A stretch of DNA of 57,640 bases from JAAFHB01 sp037133495 (GCA_037133495.1 JBAXOA010000016.1:1-57640); one strand, 5' to 3'. Positions 23,860-33,843 are shown, numbered from the stretch's first letter. Translations and numbers: made by a program. Notes: generated by a model from the sequence alone, not told the origin.

Positions 23860-25296
23860 TTAATGAATAATTCCAAAACTTAAACTATTGATCAATTCAT
23901 AGATCTGGCTCCAAAACCCAAGAACAAATATCCCAAGTCCACTAAGAATTAAGCCTGTGCGTGTAGCTAAGTCGCTTTTAAAGTAAGCCAGCGGTGTTTC
24001 ATTTTTATTTATAAACATCGCTTTAACAACGAGCAGATAATAATAAAGTGAGACGGTGGCATTGAGGACAGCGATAAAAACCAGCCAATAATAGCCTCCG
24101 GAAGCCGCTGATGCAAACAGGAAGAACTTACCAAAGAATCCGGCTACCGGGGGAATACCCGCCAGTGAAAAAAGTGCCAGCATCATTAACAGACTCAGCC
24201 TTGGATTAGTGGAATACAGTCCGTCGTAATCATCCATCGACTCTTTTCCTGTAACAGTTGATATGGCTGAGACCACACCGAAAGCACCAAGATTTGAGAA
24301 AATATATACGAGAACAAAATAAATCACCGAGGTCATCCCCATGGTATTGCCACCTAAAATTCCAAGCAGAATAAATCCTGCCTGAGCGATCGAAGAGAAA
24401 GCAAGAAACCTCTTCATATTCTTTTGACGCATGGCAAATAAATTACCAATAGTCATGGTCAATACAGCAATCAGATAGACCAGATTGTTATAAATTGGTG
24501 CTATAGCGTGAAAAACGGTGAACATTAAAATGATCAGAATAAAAGCGGCAGCACCTTTTGATATAACAGACAAGTAAGATGTTACATTTATCGGAGCTCC
24601 TTCGTAAACATCAGCAGTCCAAAGGTGGAAAGGAACAAGCGAAAGTTTGAATGCCATTCCGGTAAAAAAGAAAATAAAAGCCAGCACCTGCAACGGGGCA
24701 TTGGTATAAACCTGAGCGATATTATCGAAATAAATTGAACCCGTTGATCCATAAATCAATGAAATACCGAAAAGAAGGATTCCTGATGACAGAGCTGAAC
24801 TAAGTATCAATTTGATACCAGCCTCTGCAGATTTGTTTTGATGATGAGTATAGGCAGCCAAAGCCGCTAATGGAATAGTTGCCAATTCTAAACCAAGATA
24901 AAACATTAAAAAATCCCCCGATGAAATCATAAAATTCATCCCAATCAGTGTAGAGAACAGCAAAATAAAATATTCGCTGATTTTCTCTCTGTTATCCTCC
25001 TTTTTCAACCAGGTAACAGATTGTAAAAGGATGATGATTACACCGATGTTCAGAATATTTTTCATCATTACCCGAAGTGCATCAGTTTGATACATTCCGC
25101 CAAAAAGAACACTTTTATCTGCAGGCAGGAAACCAACAAGTGTATGGACCAAAAACAGTGTAAGTGTTATCGGAATGATATAATGTTTATCCCTGTTGCG
25201 AAGGTTCAGGTCGATGATCAGGACTACCAATGCCAGCAAGGTGAGCATCAGTTCGTGTCGCATGGTCAGAATATCGCTAAAGTTCATAAATGACAA
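23860..25296 (-). CDS. nuoN: NADH-quinone oxidoreductase subunit N
   Basis: Antiporter-like proton-pumping membrane subunit of complex I, 478 residues with about 14 transmembrane helices. Typical segments are FMLGLELATIPLAALAAYTHH-like (seen here as FYLGLELATIPLAAL), VPFHLWTADVYEGAP and LAFSSIAQAGFILLG. It is the last nuo gene, 22 bases downstream of nuoM. Full length for the family. Confidence 0.96.
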   Translation of the reverse strand: MSFMNFSDILTMRHELMLTLLALVVLIIDLNLRNRDKHYIIPITLTLFLVHTLVGFLPADKSVLFGGMYQTDALRVMMKNILNIGVIIILLQSVTWLKKEDNREKISEYFILLFSTLIGMNFMISSGDFLMFYLGLELATIPLAALAAYTHHQNKSAEAGIKLILSSALSSGILLFGISLIYGSTGSIYFDNIAQVYTNAPLQVLAFIFFFTGMAFKLSLVPFHLWTADVYEGAPINVTSYLSVISKGAAAFILIILMFTVFHAIAPIYNNLVYLIAVLTMTIGNLFAMRQKNMKRFLAFSSIAQAGFILLGILGGNTMGMTSVIYFVLVYIFSNLGAFGVVSAISTVTGKESMDDYDGLYSTNPRLSLLMMLALFSLAGIPPVAGFFGKFFLFASAASGGYYWLVFIAVLNATVSLYYYLLVVKAMFINKNETPLAYFKSDLATRTGLILSGLGIFVLGFWSQIYELINSLSFGIIH

Positions 25297-25318
25297 CTTA
25301 TTAAACTAGGTAATTCAA

Positions 25319-26830
25319 TTAAAATAAACCGGTTATTTGAATAGAGGAAAGCTTTGCTACAATTGGTGCAAGACTATAATTAATCATATTTGTAAGCCAA
25401 AAGGGTGCCAGTCCTATTGCAGTAATCGCCAATACCAAGGAGATTGTTGAGATTCGTTCGTACCATTTAGCATCGTCCAAATGGAGAAAATGGTCATTTT
25501 TTATTGGGCCCATCAATAGGAGGCCAACAACACGAAGAATATAAACTGCTGTAATTACAATTGAGGAAGCGGCCATTATGGTGATGACACGGTGAAAAAG
25601 GTCGACATGCTGGAATGCTCCGACGAAAATAATCATCTCAGCAACAAACCCGCTGAATCCGGGAAGACCGAGTGAAGCAAGACCGGCAATCACATAAACC
25701 ACACCCAGGAAAGGCATAACTTTCATCAGCCCGCCCATTTCCTGAATAATCCGGGTATGAGTTCTGCCATAGATCATCCCGATTAAGGCGAAGAAAAGTG
25801 CAGTCATCAATCCGTGAGAGATCATCTGAACGATAGCCCCATTCATAGCTGTCTGATTCATCATCAGGACTGCAAACAGTACAAGACCGCAATGACTAAC
25901 CGAAGAGTAAGCATTAATATATTTAAGATCGTTTTGTACGACTGCAGAAAATGCCCCGTAGACCACGCTGATTGAAGTAAGAATCAAAAATATCCAGGCC
26001 TGTTCGTGAGCAGCTTCCGGCATAAGGAAGATGGCCACACGAAAAGCGCCATAACCGCCAAGTTTCATTAAAACTCCGGCATGAAGCATCGAAACTGCTG
26101 TTGGTGCGGAGGCATGACCATCCGGAGACCAGGTATGAAAAGGAAAAAGAGCGCCAAGAATCCCGAATCCAACAAAAGTAAACGGGAAGAGGAACCGTTG
26201 CATCTCAATAGGGATCTTTATTTTAGAAATCTCCATGAGATTAAACGTCAAATGACCATCAGGCGAAGAGAAGAAATAAATTCCCAATAATCCCACCAGC
26301 AACAAAGCGGAACCCGCCATCAGCATCAATGTAAGCTTCATTGCCGAATATTCCTTTGGTCCGCTGCCCCATATTCCAATCAACAGGTACATTGGAATAA
26401 CCGCCAGTTCATAAAAAAGAAACATCGTGAAAAGGTCGATCGAGATAAAAAACCCGAAAACCCCGGAGGCCAAAATAATGAGTGAAATAAAAAATTCACG
26501 TGGGAGAAACTCCATTTTCCAGGATGCGAATATTCCTGCAAAGACCACAATCCCGGTCAGCGCTATCATTGCAACCGAAATTCCATCTACCCCAAGTGCG
26601 TAATGGATATTTAATGTTGGAAACCAAAGGGCATCATAAGTAAAGAGCATTGCAGCAGTGTTACCGGCAGCCCTCTCCTTCAGGTAAAGATAAACCAGAA
26701 GAAAAGATAAAATCATTTGAATGCCCATCCCTACTGCTGAGACAAGTCGTGCATGCTTTAAATCTTTGGTCAGCGTGATGCCTACAACTGTAAGCATTGG
26801 GACGACTATAAATAAATTAAGTATATTCAT
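25319..26830 (-). CDS. nuoM: NADH-quinone oxidoreductase subunit M
   Basis: Second antiporter-like subunit, 503 residues with about 14 membrane helices. Features: HYALGVDGISVAMIALTG, FLFYELAVIPMYLLIG, FPFHTWSPDGHASAPTAVSMLHAGVLMKLGGYG, and YSSVSHCGLV. These include the conserved helix-5 Glu (FYE) and the Lys of LMKLGGYG used in proton transfer. It lies 15 bases downstream of nuoL and 22 bases upstream of nuoN. Confidence 0.97.
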   Translation of the reverse strand: MNILNLFIVVPMLTVVGITLTKDLKHARLVSAVGMGIQMILSFLLVYLYLKERAAGNTAAMLFTYDALWFPTLNIHYALGVDGISVAMIALTGIVVFAGIFASWKMEFLPREFFISLIILASGVFGFFISIDLFTMFLFYELAVIPMYLLIGIWGSGPKEYSAMKLTLMLMAGSALLLVGLLGIYFFSSPDGHLTFNLMEISKIKIPIEMQRFLFPFTFVGFGILGALFPFHTWSPDGHASAPTAVSMLHAGVLMKLGGYGAFRVAIFLMPEAAHEQAWIFLILTSISVVYGAFSAVVQNDLKYINAYSSVSHCGLVLFAVLMMNQTAMNGAIVQMISHGLMTALFFALIGMIYGRTHTRIIQEMGGLMKVMPFLGVVYVIAGLASLGLPGFSGFVAEMIIFVGAFQHVDLFHRVITIMAASSIVITAVYILRVVGLLLMGPIKNDHFLHLDDAKWYERISTISLVLAITAIGLAPFWLTNMINYSLAPIVAKLSSIQITGLF

Positions 26831-26845
26831 CTTATATTCAGTTTC

Positions 26846-28762
26846 TTAAACGAGATAAACAAAAATAAGCACTAAAATTACAGTACCGCTGATAAATACG
26901 AACGCATATTGCTGAAGTTTTCCGGACTGAAGTCCTTTAACCGCATAGGCAGCGTAAACGGTCATTCCTGCAATTCCATTCATTGTGCCATCAACAATAT
27001 GACGGTCGAACCATGCAATAGGAGCAGAAATATAGCGGAAGATAATTTTTCGTGTCACAAACAGGTAAACTTCATCCATATAGAATTTCCTGTGAGCCCA
27101 TCTGTAAAGATATTTGAACGACCCTGCGATTTTATCAGGGATAGCCGTTTCTCTTTTGTACATGATTGTTGCAATTGCAATTCCCAGTACCCCAACAAGA
27201 ACTGATGGGATGGCAATCATCCAGTCAATATGTGACTCAAAACCAATGCCATCTGATGTAACCAGATTATGGAAAGGAAGAAATCCGGCGAAAACAGAAC
27301 CAAATGCAAGAATCATCAAAGGAATGGTCATCACTTTTGGCGCTTCATGCGGAGTATGGTGATAATGGGTATTCTTTCCCCAGAAAATACCATAGTAAAG
27401 ACGGAACATATAAAAAGCAGTTAACCCTGCCACGGTATATTCGATTGCAAATAAAATCTTGTTGCTATGAAAAGCAGCTACCAGAATCTCATCTTTGCTA
27501 AAGAATCCTGAAAATGGCGGAATACCGGCAATTGTCAGACATGCTATTAAAAAGGTAATATGTGTTACTGGAAGAAACTTGCGAAGATTTCCCATATCCT
27601 TGATTTCATTACTGTGAACCGCATGAATCACAGCGCCGGCTCCCAGGAATAACAATGCCTTAAACATCGCATGGGTGAAAAGGTGAAAGTTAGAGGCCAT
27701 AAATCCTAAACCCTCTTCGCCACCATAACCTGATACTCCAAGAGCGAGCATCATATATCCAATCTGCGACATGGTTGAAAAGGCAAGCACCCTCTTAATA
27801 TCGGTCTGAGTACAGGCAATCACAGCAGCAAAAAGCGATGAAAAACCTCCGATCCATGCGACCACATGCAGCGCGTCAGGTGCGCCCAGTGCAAAAACCG
27901 GGAAAAGACGGGCAACCAGATAAACACCTGCTACCACCATCGTTGCAGCATGAATCAAAGCGGAAACCGGTGTAGGGCCTTCCATCGCATCGGGTAACCA
28001 AATATGGAAAGGGAACATTGCCGATTTTCCGGCACCACCTACAAATATAAAAATCAGTGACCAGGTTAATACAGACAGTCCCATAAATGCAGCTCCTCCG
28101 GCCTGAGCAATTGCAGGACCATGGGGATCAGTCAGGGTCTGAAAATCAAAGGTTCCGGTATTAAATGAAAGCATCAGGATTCCAATCAGGAAACCAAGGT
28201 CAGCAAAACGTGTAACAATAAAAGCTTTTTTCGAAGCGGCAACAGCGCTTGGCTTTTCATAATAATAACCAATCAAAAGGAAGGACGAAACGCCAACAAG
28301 CTCCCAGAAAATATACATCTGAAAGATATTGGTTGCCAGCACCAATCCCAGCATCGAGAAACTAAATAAAGAGAGAAATGAAAAGAACCGGTAAAAACCA
28401 GGATCCCCTTTCATATATCCAATACTGTAAATATGTACCATCAGCGATACAGTCGTAATAACAACCAGCATCATCACCGAAATCGGATCAATTAAAACCC
28501 CCAGATGAATCGTCAGCTTGTCGGTAAGGTGAAGCCATTGCACCTCGAACGCTTTTAATGAAGTGTAAGCTGTCCCTGCTGTGTGCCCCGTCCAGAAATA
28601 TTTGATAGCAGTCGCATATGCCAGGATCGCAGAAATTCCAAGTCCGGAAGATCCAATGAGTCCCGACACAACCGGTTTCATCTTATGCCCCGTAAGTCCG
28701 AGCAGCAAAAAAACAAACAGAGGGATCAGCGGGATGAGTAAAGTATACGTATAATCGGCCAT
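26846..28762 (-). CDS. nuoL: NADH-quinone oxidoreductase subunit L
   Basis: Third antiporter-like subunit, carrying the long lateral amphipathic helix at its C-terminus, 638 residues. Diagnostic stretches: VDPISVMMLVVITTVS-like (LIDPISVMMLVV), FWELVGVSSFLLIGYYYEKPSA, KSAMFPFHIWLPDAMEGPTPVSALIHAATMV, and FSTMSQIGYMM. It starts 32 bases downstream of nuoK. Confidence 0.97.
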   Translation of the reverse strand: MADYTYTLLIPLIPLFVFLLLGLTGHKMKPVVSGLIGSSGLGISAILAYATAIKYFWTGHTAGTAYTSLKAFEVQWLHLTDKLTIHLGVLIDPISVMMLVVITTVSLMVHIYSIGYMKGDPGFYRFFSFLSLFSFSMLGLVLATNIFQMYIFWELVGVSSFLLIGYYYEKPSAVAASKKAFIVTRFADLGFLIGILMLSFNTGTFDFQTLTDPHGPAIAQAGGAAFMGLSVLTWSLIFIFVGGAGKSAMFPFHIWLPDAMEGPTPVSALIHAATMVVAGVYLVARLFPVFALGAPDALHVVAWIGGFSSLFAAVIACTQTDIKRVLAFSTMSQIGYMMLALGVSGYGGEEGLGFMASNFHLFTHAMFKALLFLGAGAVIHAVHSNEIKDMGNLRKFLPVTHITFLIACLTIAGIPPFSGFFSKDEILVAAFHSNKILFAIEYTVAGLTAFYMFRLYYGIFWGKNTHYHHTPHEAPKVMTIPLMILAFGSVFAGFLPFHNLVTSDGIGFESHIDWMIAIPSVLVGVLGIAIATIMYKRETAIPDKIAGSFKYLYRWAHRKFYMDEVYLFVTRKIIFRYISAPIAWFDRHIVDGTMNGIAGMTVYAAYAVKGLQSGKLQQYAFVFISGTVILVLIFVYLV

Positions 28763-28794
28763 AACTTATGTTTCTCTTTTCGGTTATTAAATTT

Positions 28795-29112
28795 TCAATA
28801 TTTCATTTCATCGACATTTTCAACGTCGATAGATTTGAAATTACGGTAGATATTGATAATGATGGCTATCGCTACGGCTGCTTCAGCGGCAGCTACGGCA
28901 ATGACGATCAGCATAAAAAAATGCCCCTGAAGTTGTTGTGGATAGAGGTATCTGTTAAATGCAACAAAATTGATATTTACTGAATTAAGAATTAACTCAA
29001 TAGACATAAGCATGGTAATCAGATTTCGGCGGGTTAGAAAACCATAGATGCCTATAAAAAACATCAACGTACTGATTACTAAATAATAACTGAGCGGAAT
29101 GTTCTGGATCAT
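28795..29112 (-). CDS. nuoK: NADH-quinone oxidoreductase subunit K
   Basis: Small membrane subunit with three transmembrane helices, 105 residues. The conserved Glu residues of helices 1-2 are in MSIELILNSVNINFVAFNR and AAAEAAVAIAIII, both needed for proton coupling in characterised enzymes. It lies between nuoJ and nuoL in the standard order. Confidence 0.95.
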   Translation of the reverse strand: MIQNIPLSYYLVISTLMFFIGIYGFLTRRNLITMLMSIELILNSVNINFVAFNRYLYPQQLQGHFFMLIVIAVAAAEAAVAIAIIINIYRNFKSIDVENVDEMKY

Positions 29113-29159
29113 ATGAAAGTTGAATTATCTGAACTTTTATTTAATTGATTATCAGAAAA

Positions 29160-29675
29160 TTATTTTTTAAGCACTTTTTCCTTCTTCGCCACGACGATCG
29201 CCCCGATCATTGCAGCAAGCAGAAGGATCGAGATCACTTCAAAAGGAAGCGCATAACCATCCCGTTTATAAGAGACCAGCGCATTACCTACATCGGTGAT
29301 ATTAAACTGTGGATCAACACCCGCATTAGGGACAAAGCTAAACCTCAGAATGGTCATCAAGGTTAAGGTGGCGCCTGCCAATGTCGCCAATGCCGATAAC
29401 AAACTCTGTCTGAGAGGAGCCATCACTGCCCGTTCGCTCACATGACTGGTAAGGAGGATCGAGAAGATGATTAATACAACAATACCTCCGGCATATACTG
29501 TTAACTGAACGGCAGCAAGGAAGTTATAATTGAGCGCAAAATACAGCCCGGCTGTTGAAATCAATACAAACAGCAGAAATACGGCGGCCCTGAGGATCTT
29601 CCTGCTCGTAACTGTCAGCAATGAAAAAATCACGATCATTGCACCAAACAGATAAAACATCACTTGATTAAGCAT
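29160..29675 (-). CDS. nuoJ: NADH-quinone oxidoreductase subunit J
   Basis: Membrane subunit with five transmembrane helices, 171 residues. Has the pi-bulge helix region FALNYNFLAAVQLTVYAGGIVVL typical of ND6/NuoJ, where the conserved Tyr and GG lie. C-terminal MIGAIVVAKKEK is the usual end. 16 bases downstream of nuoI. Confidence 0.95.
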   Translation of the reverse strand: MLNQVMFYLFGAMIVIFSLLTVTSRKILRAAVFLLFVLISTAGLYFALNYNFLAAVQLTVYAGGIVVLIIFSILLTSHVSERAVMAPLRQSLLSALATLAGATLTLMTILRFSFVPNAGVDPQFNITDVGNALVSYKRDGYALPFEVISILLLAAMIGAIVVAKKEKVLKK

Positions 29676-29691
29676 AACTCTAATTCTTTAT

Positions 29692-30174
29692 TTATTCTTT
29701 TACTCCATCAGCAATCTTCGAACCCGGCAGATTGAGAACCTTTGTAAGTAAGGCACGATCCCAGACAGCATGTTCGAAATTTTGACCCATTACGATTGCG
29801 CCGGTAGGACAAGCCTTCACGCAAAGGTTACAGAGGGTGCACATCCCCAGGTGATAAATATGCTGATCGATGATCCGCTTCTTTTTTCCCTCCGGAGTTA
29901 ATATTGATTTTGAAATGATTTCAATCGAGCCGTTAGGGCAGTTGATTTCACATATTCCGCAGCCCGTGCACAGATGCTCATTATTCTCCGTGTGGGGCAT
30001 GATCACCTCACCACGAAAGCGTTCAAACATTACCAGTTTTTCGCGGTTTTCGGGGTACTGTTGTGTAACATGATTCCATGGGGTAAAAAAGTACTTTGCA
30101 GTAACTTTCATCCCAACCAGGAGCGTCCATAACCCTTTAAGGATTGAAACAATATATTCGATAAAAGACTTCAT
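29692..30174 (-). CDS. nuoI: NADH-quinone oxidoreductase subunit I (two 4Fe-4S clusters)
   Basis: Peripheral-arm ferredoxin-like subunit that carries clusters N6a and N6b. 160 residues with two CxxCxxCxxxCP motifs: HLCTGCGICEINCPNG and GMCTLCNLCVKACPTG. The N-terminal 40 residues (WTLLVGMKVTAKYFF) form the amphipathic membrane-contact helix. It is the electron path nearest NuoB in this enzyme, which lacks NuoEFG in the operon. Confidence 0.97.
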   Translation of the reverse strand: MKSFIEYIVSILKGLWTLLVGMKVTAKYFFTPWNHVTQQYPENREKLVMFERFRGEVIMPHTENNEHLCTGCGICEINCPNGSIEIISKSILTPEGKKKRIIDQHIYHLGMCTLCNLCVKACPTGAIVMGQNFEHAVWDRALLTKVLNLPGSKIADGVKE

Positions 30175-30191
30175 ATCTACTTATAAATCAG

Positions 30192-31280
30192 TTAAAAATG
30201 AAATTTTGTCAACACTACCAGCGCCATCAGCAATATATTTACCAGGTTGATAGGAAGGAGATATTTCCACTCCAGGGTCAGTATCTGGTCAACACGTAAC
30301 CGGGGGAATGTCCATTTGAACCACATAATTATAAAAATGATGAACAGCACCTTTCCAAAAAACCAAGCTACAGGAGGGATAAAATCCATCACGTGATTAA
30401 AGGATTCAAAATTCCCGAAATGCAATGGCATCCATCCGCCAAGGAAAACTGTTGCTGCTACCGCCGAAACAATGAAAAGATTAATGTACTCGGCGAGAAA
30501 GAACATTGCAAATTTAATTCCCGAATATTCAGTATGGAATCCGGCAACCAATTCCGATTCGGCCTCAGCAAGGTCAAAAGGACCTCGGTTTGTTTCTGCT
30601 GTTCCTGCTATGAGAAATATCACGAAGGCAATCATTGCCGGGATGTGTCCCGAAAAGATAAACCAGGCATCCCGTTGTCCTTCCACAATTGTGGAGAACT
30701 GCGTCGATCCGGCAAAAACGACCATGGTCAGCAGTGACAAGGAAACAGATAGCTCATAGCTCAAGATCTGAGCGCCACTGCGCATTGCCCCGATAAGCGA
30801 ATATTTATTATTACTGGACCACCCTGCAATCAGGATTCCGATAACGCCTACCGAAGAAACGGCAGTAAGGTAAAATACACCGATATCAAAATCGAATGAC
30901 TGCAAACCCGGAGCAAAGGGAAGCACCGCAATTGCCATAAACGAGGCAATAATCACTATAAATGGTGCAATGTTATAAAGGAACCAATCAGCCTTGCGTG
31001 GCATGATCAGCTCTTTCATTAACAGCTTAATAAAGTCAGCTATTGTTTGAAGTAGGCCCCAGGGACCTACTCTCATCGGACCAAGTCGTTGTTGGAATGC
31101 CGCACATACCTTTCGTTCGGCATAAACCAGAAACAATCCAAAAAGCGCGACAAATAAAAGGTAAGACACCCCAACGATTACCCACTCAATGGTGGTCGCA
31201 ACTGCAGGCGAAAAACTTTCTGCCAATCCCACATGAATACTATGGGTCAACGTTGTAAAGTCGTAAATATTAAAAGCCAT
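30192..31280 (-). CDS. nuoH: NADH-quinone oxidoreductase subunit H
   Basis: Membrane subunit that forms the quinone-binding channel with NuoB and NuoD; 362 residues with eight transmembrane helices. Conserved: VYAERKVCAAFQQRLGPMRVGPWGLLQTIADFIKLLMKE, the loop AGTAETNRGPFDLAEAESELVAGFHTEYSG with its Glu residues, and FKWTFPRLRVDQ. Located 17 bases upstream of nuoI. The 42-base gap to nuoD is the normal spacing here. Confidence 0.97.
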   Translation of the reverse strand: MAFNIYDFTTLTHSIHVGLAESFSPAVATTIEWVIVGVSYLLFVALFGLFLVYAERKVCAAFQQRLGPMRVGPWGLLQTIADFIKLLMKELIMPRKADWFLYNIAPFIVIIASFMAIAVLPFAPGLQSFDFDIGVFYLTAVSSVGVIGILIAGWSSNNKYSLIGAMRSGAQILSYELSVSLSLLTMVVFAGSTQFSTIVEGQRDAWFIFSGHIPAMIAFVIFLIAGTAETNRGPFDLAEAESELVAGFHTEYSGIKFAMFFLAEYINLFIVSAVAATVFLGGWMPLHFGNFESFNHVMDFIPPVAWFFGKVLFIIFIIMWFKWTFPRLRVDQILTLEWKYLLPINLVNILLMALVVLTKFHF

Positions 31281-31322
31281 ATTGAAAATATCTTAAGCGT
31301 CAGTTTTGATCTTCAATGTTTA

Positions 31323-32456
31323 TTAACGGTCGATATCAGGAATGATAAGGTCAAGTGTCGACATAATTGCGACGAGGTCGGCAATCTTATGACCTTTGGC
31401 CATCTTGTTAAGGGCGAACATATTCGAAAAACCGGGTGACCGGAATTTAACCCGATAAGGATTCTTCTTTCCATCGCTAACAATATAGGCTCCAAATTCA
31501 CCTCTGGCCGATTCTACCCTTTGATAAAATTCACCTTCAGGAAGTTTGAGCACACCCTTCATCTTAAGGGCGTAATCGCCTTCAGGAATATTATCAATCA
31601 ATTGTTCAATAATTGATAAAGACTCGTACATCTCTTTGATACGCACCTCATAACGTGCCAGTGTATCGCAGCGATCATCGAGAATCTCATTAAATTTCAC
31701 GAATGGATATGCACTGTAAGGATAGTGTTTGCGGATGTCGCATGAAAAGCCGGAAGCTCTTCCTGACGGACCCGTTACACCGAAATCAATTGCATCTGTT
31801 AATGACAGATGACCAATCCCTTCGGTACGTTCCCTTAAAATCACATTGCCCGAAAGCAATTTATCGTACTCAGGAAGTTTAGCCCTGAAATATTTAATAT
31901 AATCTTTTACTCTCTTTTGAAAATTCGGGTGGATATCGAACATCAATCCTCCTGGAGTATTGTAGCTCACCGTCATTCTGGCGCCACAGGTCTCTTCAAA
32001 GATGTCGAGAATATGCTCACGGTCACGCAGACCATAGAAGAAAGTGGTTAAGGCGCCCAAATCCATTCCAAAAACACACCACCATAATTGATGCGAAGCC
32101 AGACGGGATAATTCATCCATAATGGTACGGATGTACTTGACCCGGTCGGGCACTTCAATCTGAAGCGCATTTTCAACACACAGCGCAACAGCTTCGTTGT
32201 TCATGTGAGCCGAAAGGTAATCCATCCGGTCGGTAAGGTGAATGATTTGAGGGTAGGTTATTGCCTCGCACATTTTCTCAATTCCGCTATGGATATAACC
32301 TGTATGAGGTTGAACATTCAGAACTTTCTCACCCTCAAGTCTGACAAGCAATCGTAACACCCCATGAGTGGAAGGGTGCTGCGGACCCATATTGACCAGA
32401 TATTCATCTGTCGCAAGTCTGTCGTTATTTATAATGACTTCTCTTATTTCGGACAT
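31323..32456 (-). CDS. nuoD: NADH-quinone oxidoreductase subunit D
   Basis: 49-kDa-type subunit related to [NiFe]-hydrogenase large subunits; shapes the quinone site. 377 residues. MGPQHPSTHGVLRLLVRLEGE near the N-terminus contains the quinone-contacting His of the beta1-beta2 loop, and YPQIIHLTDRMDYLS, ARMTVSYNTPGGL and LDLIIPDIDR at the C-terminus are diagnostic. It is separate from NuoC in this organism (no CD fusion), 4 bases after it. Confidence 0.97.
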   Translation of the reverse strand: MSEIREVIINNDRLATDEYLVNMGPQHPSTHGVLRLLVRLEGEKVLNVQPHTGYIHSGIEKMCEAITYPQIIHLTDRMDYLSAHMNNEAVALCVENALQIEVPDRVKYIRTIMDELSRLASHQLWWCVFGMDLGALTTFFYGLRDREHILDIFEETCGARMTVSYNTPGGLMFDIHPNFQKRVKDYIKYFRAKLPEYDKLLSGNVILRERTEGIGHLSLTDAIDFGVTGPSGRASGFSCDIRKHYPYSAYPFVKFNEILDDRCDTLARYEVRIKEMYESLSIIEQLIDNIPEGDYALKMKGVLKLPEGEFYQRVESARGEFGAYIVSDGKKNPYRVKFRSPGFSNMFALNKMAKGHKIADLVAIMSTLDLIIPDIDR

Positions 32457-32460
32457 AATT

Positions 32461-32916
32461 CTATCGTTCTACTATTCTTATTTCGTCCACATAATCTTTT
32501 CGAAGGGGAAAGCCCCAGCTATCATCCAGAAAAAGGCGACGTAAATCAGTATGATTGTTAAAATGAATTCCAAGCAGATCGTAAGCCTCGCGTTCGTGAT
32601 ATTTTGCAGTAATCCAAACGTCACTTACTGTATCAACAGCAGGATTAATCCGGTCAGCTGTTCTTACTTTTAAAACCATCACGTGTCTGTGTTTTGTAGA
32701 CTCAAGGTGGCAGACGATTCCCATATTCTCAGCGTAATCAACACCGGTAAGGCAGAAAAGATAGTCGAATGAAAGCTCATCCAATTGTTTTAACTGTATG
32801 GCAGTTTCATGAAGAGCGGCAGCAGTAACTGTCATCTCCACAAATTGAACTCCGGGTTTAATCTCAGCCCCGGCAAATGTCACGGTGAGATATGATTGTA
32901 ATTCTTCGTTAGTCAT
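32461..32916 (-). CDS. nuoC: NADH-quinone oxidoreductase subunit C
   Basis: 30-kDa-type peripheral subunit, 151 residues from ATG 32916 (MTNEELQSYL). The longer open frame would add 18 residues overlapping nuoB; the short start leaves 13 bases to the nuoB stop. The family signature is in TAKYHEREAYDLLGIHFNNHTDLRRLFLDDSWGFPLRKDY. Followed 4 bases later by nuoD. Confidence 0.94.
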   Translation of the reverse strand: MTNEELQSYLTVTFAGAEIKPGVQFVEMTVTAAALHETAIQLKQLDELSFDYLFCLTGVDYAENMGIVCHLESTKHRHVMVLKVRTADRINPAVDTVSDVWITAKYHEREAYDLLGIHFNNHTDLRRLFLDDSWGFPLRKDYVDEIRIVER

Positions 32917-32929
32917 GAGAACTAAATAT

Positions 32930-33502
32930 TTAAAGGGAAGATTTATCAGAAATGATTGGCTTAGCCTCAAGGTATTTAACCTTCCCGAAATTTTTTGTGC
33001 TCTTTATCTTCTTTTGCAGCTGCATCAATCCATAAAGGAAAGCTTCAGGGCGCGGAGGACAACCGGGCACATAAACATCAACCGGAATCACATGGTCGGC
33101 TCCTTTAACAATCGCATAGGAGTTATAGAAAAATGGTCCTCCCGAAACAGCGCAGGCACCCATTGCAATCACATATTTAGGTTCCGGCATCTGATCGTAT
33201 AACCGTTTAAGTACAGGAGCCATTTTATAATTAATTGTTCCTGAGATCACAATCAAATCAGCCTGTCGCGGCGAAGGACGTGCAACTTCGGCCCCAAACC
33301 GGGCAAAGTCATGACGTGATGCCCCGGCAGCCATAAATTCAATCGCACAACACCTTGTCCCAAAGGTTAACGGCCACAATGAATTGGCCCTTGCCCAATT
33401 GACCAGCGCATCGAGCTGAGCAAGGATAATACCCCCGCCCTCGTATTCGGCGATTATGGGATAATCGTTTTTCGCGAATTCCTTGTTATTTTTTATTCCC
33501 AT
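32930..33502 (-). CDS. nuoB: NADH-quinone oxidoreductase subunit B (cluster N2)
   Basis: Carries the terminal 4Fe-4S cluster N2 that reduces quinone. 190 residues from ATG 33502; an upstream ATG at 33523 would add seven residues and deepen the overlap with nuoA from 10 to 31 bases. Cluster cysteines lie in GTRCCAIEFM (adjacent Cys pair), MGACAVSGG and VPGCPPRPEAFLYGL. All four are present, so the cluster should be intact. Confidence 0.96.
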   Translation of the reverse strand: MGIKNNKEFAKNDYPIIAEYEGGGIILAQLDALVNWARANSLWPLTFGTRCCAIEFMAAGASRHDFARFGAEVARPSPRQADLIVISGTINYKMAPVLKRLYDQMPEPKYVIAMGACAVSGGPFFYNSYAIVKGADHVIPVDVYVPGCPPRPEAFLYGLMQLQKKIKSTKNFGKVKYLEAKPIISDKSSL

Positions 33503-33843
33503 CTTAAAGCATGTTTTTTCCATCCATACAACAAACCAAGTCCTAAAATTGCAAAGAAGATCAGGATTTCAACAAATCCGGTTAATCCAGCACTCCTCAT
33601 TACAACTGCCCACGGAAAAAGAAAAATCGTCTCCACGTCAAAAATGAGAAATAAAATTGCAAACAGGTAATATCCAACCGTATACTGAAGCCATGCATCA
33701 CCAATGGTCTCTATCCCACATTCATAGGGCTCAAATTTAACGTCATTGACTGATGTCGGAGGAATATAACTGGAAAAAAGCATCGCTAGTCCCACAAGGG
33801 AGACTGCGGCCAAGAAAAAGACTAAAAGTGCGCTACTTTCCAT
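33493..33843 (-). CDS. nuoA: NADH-quinone oxidoreductase subunit A
   Basis: Membrane subunit with three helices, 116 residues from ATG 33843 (MESSALLVFF); the longer frame depends on a TTG. Conserved loop KFEPYECGIETIGDAWLQYTVGYYLFAILFLIFDVETIFLFPWAV carries the Cys, Glu and Asp of the quinone/proton loop. First gene of the nuo operon. Confidence 0.95.
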   Translation of the reverse strand: MESSALLVFFLAAVSLVGLAMLFSSYIPPTSVNDVKFEPYECGIETIGDAWLQYTVGYYLFAILFLIFDVETIFLFPWAVVMRSAGLTGFVEILIFFAILGLGLLYGWKKHALRWE

